Source of the DNA: Clostridium sp. DL-VIII
GTDB taxonomy: Bacteria > Bacillota > Clostridia > Clostridiales > Clostridiaceae
Assembly (NCBI RefSeq): GCF_000230835.1
Contig: NZ_CM001240.1
Span: forward strand, 3,545,779-3,609,778
Length of the DNA: 64,000 nt
Direction: 5' to 3'
Shown: positions 60,128 to 64,000 of the stretch, piece after piece
How positions within the stretch are numbered: position 1 is the first letter of the stretch
Layout of the letters: every line of letters begins with the position of its first letter
Notes under the pieces: model-generated
Seen by the model: the letters and a program-made list of their open reading frames with translations, nothing else
Database searches by the model: none
Told to the model about the DNA's origin: nothing
Program-made: the position numbers and the translations under genes

Positions 60128-60342
60128 CTACTTTTATATTTTTTTCACAGTATTCTAATCTTTGCTCAACTTCTTTGGCTATTTTTATTAAGATAAACCT
60201 TATTATTCACTTTTAAATGATAAGATTTATCTTGATTTTGATATATTATATTAACAAAAAATATAATCATTTAGGAAAAAATGATTATATTTATGATAAA
60301 ATGATAATAATAAAATATAATATGATTGAGGGAGACTAGATA

Positions 60343-61386
60343 ATGATTTCTTTTGAAAATAATAAATTGAATAACTTAACATTACCTATGAGCATAGTTA
60401 GAATGTTAACTACTATAAATGAATATAAAGGGAAGCAAGATTTGTATAAAAAGCAATCACCTCAAATATTAAATACACTTAAAGATGTGGCAATTATACA
60501 AAGTGCGGAATCATCTAATAGAATAGAAGGTATTTATACTTCAAATAAAAGATTACGTGAAATAATGGATAATAAAATAGAACCAAGAGATAGAAGTGAA
60601 AGTGAGATAGCTGGGTATAGAGATGTATTAAATACTATTCATAGTGCTTTTGATGCTATACCTATAAAATCATCTGTGTTATTACAACTACATAGAGATT
60701 TGTACAAATTTTCATCAGCAAAGGGAGGAAACTATAAAAATACTGATAATGTAATTGAAGAAATATTACCTAATGGAACCAAATACATAAGATTTAAGCC
60801 TGTAGATTCCTTTAGTACTCCAAACTATATGGAGAGACTTTGCGAAGAATATAGAAAGGAAATTGCAAAAGAAGAAGTAGAGCCATTAGTTTTAATAGGG
60901 GCATTTATATTAGATTTTCTTTGTATCCATCCTTTTAATGATGGAAATGGAAGAATGTCTAGATTATTAACACTTTTACTTTTGTACCAAAGTGGCTTTG
61001 AAGTTGGAAGATTTATTAGTTTAGAAAAAATTATTGAGGATAGTAAAGAAACTTATTATGAGGCACTGAATAAAGCATCTATGCTATGGCATGATGGAAA
61101 AAATAATTTGCAAATATGGCTTGAGTACTTTCTTGGAGTTACCATAAAAGCATATAAGGAATTAGAGGACAGAGTAGGTTGTATTGAAAATACTAAGGGT
61201 AGTAAGAGTGACAGAATAGAAATGGCTATAGAAGGAAAGTTAGGGTATTTTACGAAGGATGAAATAAGAACTATATGCCCTGATGTAGGAGAAGCTACTA
61301 TAAATAGAGTGTTTGAGAGGATGAAAGTTGGAGGAAAGATAGAAGTTATAGGCAAAGGAAGAAATGCTAAATGGAAAAAATCATAA
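60343..61386 (+). CDS. Fic-domain AMP-transferase with self-inhibitory motif
   Basis: 347 residues. The Fic motif His196-Pro-Phe-Asn-Asp-Gly-Asn-Gly-Arg204 is complete. The N-terminal Ser58-x-x-x-Glu62-Gly63 is the class II inhibitory helix motif, so the enzyme should be autoinhibited until released. A C-terminal winged-helix-like segment (about 285-347) follows. It would AMPylate Tyr/Thr/Ser on target proteins. GAGGGAG precedes ATG 60343. It is separated from the prophage-like genes by a terminator and may be accessory cargo or a neighbouring host gene. Confidence 0.9.
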   Translation: MISFENNKLNNLTLPMSIVRMLTTINEYKGKQDLYKKQSPQILNTLKDVAIIQSAESSNRIEGIYTSNKRLREIMDNKIEPRDRSESEIAGYRDVLNTIHSAFDAIPIKSSVLLQLHRDLYKFSSAKGGNYKNTDNVIEEILPNGTKYIRFKPVDSFSTPNYMERLCEEYRKEIAKEEVEPLVLIGAFILDFLCIHPFNDGNGRMSRLLTLLLLYQSGFEVGRFISLEKIIEDSKETYYEALNKASMLWHDGKNNLQIWLEYFLGVTIKAYKELEDRVGCIENTKGSKSDRIEMAIEGKLGYFTKDEIRTICPDVGEATINRVFERMKVGGKIEVIGKGRNAKWKKS

Positions 61387-61444
61387 TAAAAAATCTTGAC
61401 TAGCTAGTTAAATTGTATCAAAATTTAGCCTAATCATCTCATGA

Positions 61445-61483
61445 AACCCGCAAAATCTAAAGTTTGGATTTTTGCGGGTTGTT
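61445..61483. terminator. Terminator after the fic gene
   Basis: AACCCGCAAAA pairs with TTTTGCGGGTT around a 14-nt loop; T-rich tail GTTGTTAATT. Confidence 0.75.
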
Positions 61484-61533
61484 GTTAATTATCAAATCAA
61501 GTTATTCAATCTCAAATTCAAAAATTCTCCCAG

Positions 61534-61977
61534 TTATTTAAATTTGAATTTTAGTCTCAATAATTCTATTGGTACATGGAGATGTGCGGCTATTTGCTCA
61601 ACAGTCATACTTTCGAAATTATCACTTCTAAAATCGTTTTCATCAATAGCTAAATTAGCTGAAAAATAGTCAGCTTCATTTTCCAGTTTGTTTTTAATGA
61701 CAAAAGTATTTTTCTCTAAAAACAATATGTTAAGTTTGCTATGAAAGAGAGCGTGTCCTAATTCATGTGAACATGTGAAGTATCTTGAAGATTCATCTAA
61801 ATTGATATTAATGTGAATTATTTTATTACGAGGAGCAGCTTGAAAAAATCCATTTATATTTTTACCAAGATTCTCATATAAAATTTTTATTCCAAGACAT
61901 TCACAAAGTTCAAATGGGTTTTTCGTATGATATTTCTTCTTTAGCTGGGTGACTTTTTTATCTATAATTTTATTCAA
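61534..61977 (-). CDS. ImmA/IrrE-family metallopeptidase
   Basis: 147 residues with the zinc motif His71-Glu-Leu-Gly-His75 and a downstream Glu in Asn-Glu-Ala-Asp-Tyr-Phe as third ligand. In ICEBs1 and phages, ImmA-type proteases cleave the partner repressor after DNA damage or cell signalling. It lies 41 bases past the repressor gene on the same strand, the standard pairing. The last 60 residues form the helical domain of the family. Confidence 0.88.
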   Translation of the reverse strand: MNKIIDKKVTQLKKKYHTKNPFELCECLGIKILYENLGKNINGFFQAAPRNKIIHININLDESSRYFTCSHELGHALFHSKLNILFLEKNTFVIKNKLENEADYFSANLAIDENDFRSDNFESMTVEQIAAHLHVPIELLRLKFKFK

Positions 61978-62018
61978 ATAAATACCCCCAATTATTGACC
62001 ATTACCATCATCATAATT

Positions 62019-62477
62019 TTATTTTTTTGATTGTGCCTTATATTTATTAGGCGTGAATTTCTTTTTATTTACCTTTTTAGCATACTCAAGCCCATTTTGA
62101 ATAGCTGCTTTAATTAATTCAAAGTCATCTTCGTCTATAAGTTCTCCTGAGAGCATTAGACCGTCTTGCTTTTCTAACATTTCAAGAGTTTTATTTAAAG
62201 TTTTTTCTATATCTTTCTCATCTTTTTTAGTTAATTCTAAATCTAATCCATCAACAGTAGGAGGTGTTACTATATCTGTTTTTCCTAAAAGATAATCAAC
62301 GGATGCTGAAAATAAATCACTTAGCTTAGAGAGTGTTTCAGCATCAGGGGTTCTATTTCCGTTTTCCCAGTTAGAAACAGTTTGCTTGCTGACATTCATT
62401 ATTTTAGCTAGTTCTGGTTGATTATATCCTAATAACAATCTTCTTTCTTTAATTCGTTCATTAAGAGTACTACTCAT
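62019..62477 (-). CDS. XRE-family phage-type repressor (ImmR-like)
   Basis: 152 residues from ATG at complement 62477. Residues 4-60 are a Cro/CI helix-turn-helix (Leu-Leu-Leu-Gly-Tyr-Asn-Gln-Pro-Glu-Leu-Ala-Lys-Ile-Met-Asn-Val-Ser-Lys-Gln-Thr-Val-Ser-Asn-Trp-Glu); the C-terminal acidic helical part probably dimerises and is the cleavage target. TTGGAGTGAATAAT precedes the start. It is divergent from DnaD/DnaB-type replication genes, with a palindrome in the intergenic region. Confidence 0.88.
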   Translation of the reverse strand: MSSTLNERIKERRLLLGYNQPELAKIMNVSKQTVSNWENGNRTPDAETLSKLSDLFSASVDYLLGKTDIVTPPTVDGLDLELTKKDEKDIEKTLNKTLEMLEKQDGLMLSGELIDEDDFELIKAAIQNGLEYAKKVNKKKFTPNKYKAQSKK

Positions 62478-62509
62478 ATTATTCACTCCAATATTTAACT
62501 TATATATAT

Positions 62510-62524
62510 ATTGTAATTTACAAT
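62510..62524. promoter_or_regulatory. Candidate repressor operator
   Basis: ATTGTAATTTACAAT is a 15-base palindrome around one base, 33 bases upstream of the repressor start and 83 before the divergent replication gene. Confidence 0.6.
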
Positions 62525-62606
62525 GCACATTTGAAAATCCGAAAGGATTTCCTTCATTATTCAAAAAGACAGATATAAGGAAACTGTTTATAGGGAAGAA
62601 AAATCT

Positions 62607-63071
62607 ATGCTGTCATTAAAAGAAAATAAAGCTTATACACTGGGGAAAATTAAGGCTTCAGAAAGTTGTATTCAATCTGTATACAAAACGGATACTCAGA
62701 TGAGATTAGATGAGATTAGTATAGATAAGAGTAATTTAGAGAGAGATAAGAGCAGTTTAGTTAGGGATAATATAAAAAGCCTGCCAGTAGTTGTCCATTC
62801 TAACAATGAAGTATTTAAACATTTTGAGAAATGTGGATTTATCATGTCGCCTAAGCTTATGGAATTTATAGCAGCAGATATTAAAGTATATTCAGCTAAA
62901 TGGCTGATAGATGCAGCCACAGAATCAATGAAAAGAGGAAAGATAAATTATAAATATTTATTGGCTATATTACAAAATTGGAAAGCAGATGGAAGAGATA
63001 AGAAAGCAGCACTGCAAAGAGCAAATGCTGGTGCCTATAAAGATTTTGGAGACAGCGTCCTAGATAATTAA
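62607..63071 (+). CDS. DnaD-domain replication protein (phage type)
   Basis: 154 residues. The last 90 fit the DnaD/DnaB_2 helical domain: Phe-Glu-Lys-Cys-Gly-Phe-Ile-Met-Ser-Pro, Trp-Leu-Ile-Asp-Ala-Ala-Thr-Glu, Asn-Tyr-Lys-Tyr-Leu-Leu-Ala-Ile-Leu-Gln-Asn-Trp. It would load the helicase encoded next at an origin. GGGAAGAAAAATCT before ATG 62607. The stop is 11 bases before the helicase start. Confidence 0.8.
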   Translation: MLSLKENKAYTLGKIKASESCIQSVYKTDTQMRLDEISIDKSNLERDKSSLVRDNIKSLPVVVHSNNEVFKHFEKCGFIMSPKLMEFIAADIKVYSAKWLIDAATESMKRGKINYKYLLAILQNWKADGRDKKAALQRANAGAYKDFGDSVLDN

Positions 63072-63082
63072 GGAGGGGTAGC

Positions 63083-64000
63083 ATGAACCTAGACCATATA
63101 CAAACACTTCCAAATGATATTAGGTGTGAACAGGAGATATTAAGTGGGATATTCTATAATAATAAAATATTGACTGAAGTGATTAATGAAGTTAAAGTAG
63201 AAGATTTTTATAAAACAACACATCAAATTATTTATGCTGCTATATGCAAGCTATTTGCTGAAGGAAAAGATATTGATATAACACTTTTAGTAAATGAGAT
63301 AGGCATAGATAATCTTAAAAATGCTGGAGGAATAACCTATATAACTGATATAGCTATAGGTGGGCTGCCAATAAAAGCAAAAGAGTATATAAAAATTTTA
63401 AAGGACAAGTCCTATAGAAGAAAAGCTATTAAAGAATTATCAAGAGTTATGCAATGTATGTATGATGAGAATTCAGCGCCTACAGATGTTATAAGTAAAA
63501 TGTCAGAAAATCTTGCAAATGATATGAAAAATAAAAGTTCAATATTCAGTGATAGTGACCTTATGGTTAAGACATTGACAGAAATAGAAAAAAGGTATCA
63601 AAAGGGTGGGGAAATACCTGGAATGCAAACCGGATTTACTGCTTTTGATAAGAGAACTGGAGGACTTAAAAAAGGAGAATTAGTCATAATAGCTGGCAGG
63701 CCATCTATGGGTAAAACATTAACTGCATTAAATATAATGGATGGACTAGGCAAAAATGGTTACACTGTGTATTTATCAGAATTAGAAATGACAGAGGAAT
63801 CCCTTGGAATAAGAAGATTGTCTTACAATGCAAATATTGAAGCCGAAAAACTAAGATTTGGGAAATTAAGCGATGATGATTTTTTAAAAATTACATTAAT
63901 ATCTAATGAATTAGCTAAGAGAAATAAAGTATTTACAGATTGCAGTTCAAACCAAGGATTACTTCAAATAAAGGCAAAAGCAAAAGCCATAAAGCAAGCT
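63083..64000 (+). CDS. DnaB-type replicative helicase (3' end outside window)
   Basis: 306 codons from ATG 63083 to the window edge with no stop. The N-terminal primase-interaction domain (Leu-Pro-Asn-Asp-Ile-Arg-Cys-Glu-Gln-Glu-Ile-Leu-Ser-Gly) is followed by the RecA-like core with Walker A Gly-Arg-Pro-Ser-Met-Gly-Lys-Thr and the preceding Thr-Gly-Phe. AAGGAGGGGTAGC precedes the start. Adjacent to DnaD-like and ImmR-like genes, so it is the element's own helicase rather than chromosomal dnaB. Confidence 0.92.
   Translation, partial: MNLDHIQTLPNDIRCEQEILSGIFYNNKILTEVINEVKVEDFYKTTHQIIYAAICKLFAEGKDIDITLLVNEIGIDNLKNAGGITYITDIAIGGLPIKAKEYIKILKDKSYRRKAIKELSRVMQCMYDENSAPTDVISKMSENLANDMKNKSSIFSDSDLMVKTLTEIEKRYQKGGEIPGMQTGFTAFDKRTGGLKKGELVIIAGRPSMGKTLTALNIMDGLGKNGYTVYLSELEMTEESLGIRRLSYNANIEAEKLRFGKLSDDDFLKITLISNELAKRNKVFTDCSSNQGLLQIKAKAKAIKQA

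Overview
The window looks like a chromosomal segment of a saccharolytic Clostridium of the C. beijerinckii type. This is inferred from the very A+T-rich sequence, strong AGGAGG-type ribosome binding sites, TTG/GTG starts, T-box leaders, an indirect Asn/Gln-tRNA pathway (AspRS plus GatCAB) and many clostridial regulators. No rRNA, tRNA or CRISPR array was seen.

Layout. 1-17.3 kb is mostly core: the 3' end of an amidase-domain gene, a GNAT gene, a T-box-led aspS-gatC-gatA-gatB operon, ilvB-ilvN with its own T-box on the minus strand, an ABC-F ATPase, a SWIM/SNF2 helicase and an MgtC-like protein. 17.5-22.7 kb is a visibly more G+C-rich foreign island: a decayed MATE pump and a decayed methyltransferase sharing a promoter-like repeat, IS110 and TnpB debris, an SDR oxidoreductase and a LysR regulator. 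23-30 kb holds small accessory genes: a MarR-GNAT fusion, small membrane proteins, two ribbon-helix-helix (RHH) type proteins, a MerR/TipAS-like regulator, and a 16-bp-period direct-repeat array ahead of one RHH gene. 30-47 kb is a redox and regulator zone: duplicated nitroreductases, aldo/keto reductase, EFR1 flavodoxin-ferredoxin, ArsR, two MarR, three TetR and HxlR, with at least six broken genes and several IS fragments. 47-53 kb is a flavin cassette: ApbE flavin transferase and a LysR regulator on the minus strand, then an FMN reductase and a three-domain FMN-reductase/FMN-binding/FAD-reductase protein with an ApbE-type attachment motif. 53-60 kb holds a lipoprotein, a SEC-C protein, an IS1595 remnant, an ICMT-like methyltransferase, unknown genes and an ammonium transporter without a PII gene. 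60.3 kb to the end enters a prophage or integrative element: Fic protein, ImmA/ImmR-type pair, DnaD-like protein and a DnaB-type helicase cut by the window edge.

Most unusual signals: (1) a 16-bp-period repeat array upstream of an RHH protein gene; (2) a dispersed element of about 100 bp, with a small hairpin plus a strong terminator, whose stem differs by compensatory changes between two complete copies; (3) two solitary IS200/IS605-like right ends with no tnpB; (4) a T-box whose specifier region reads GAAC, giving overlapping Glu and Asn codons; (5) the flavinylation cassette; (6) a roughly 1-kb duplicated block that fuses a transposase fragment to the tail of a small Cys-rich gene.

Limits: everything was read by eye. 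Family names come from recognised motifs, not database searches, and boundaries of repeats and RNAs are approximate.
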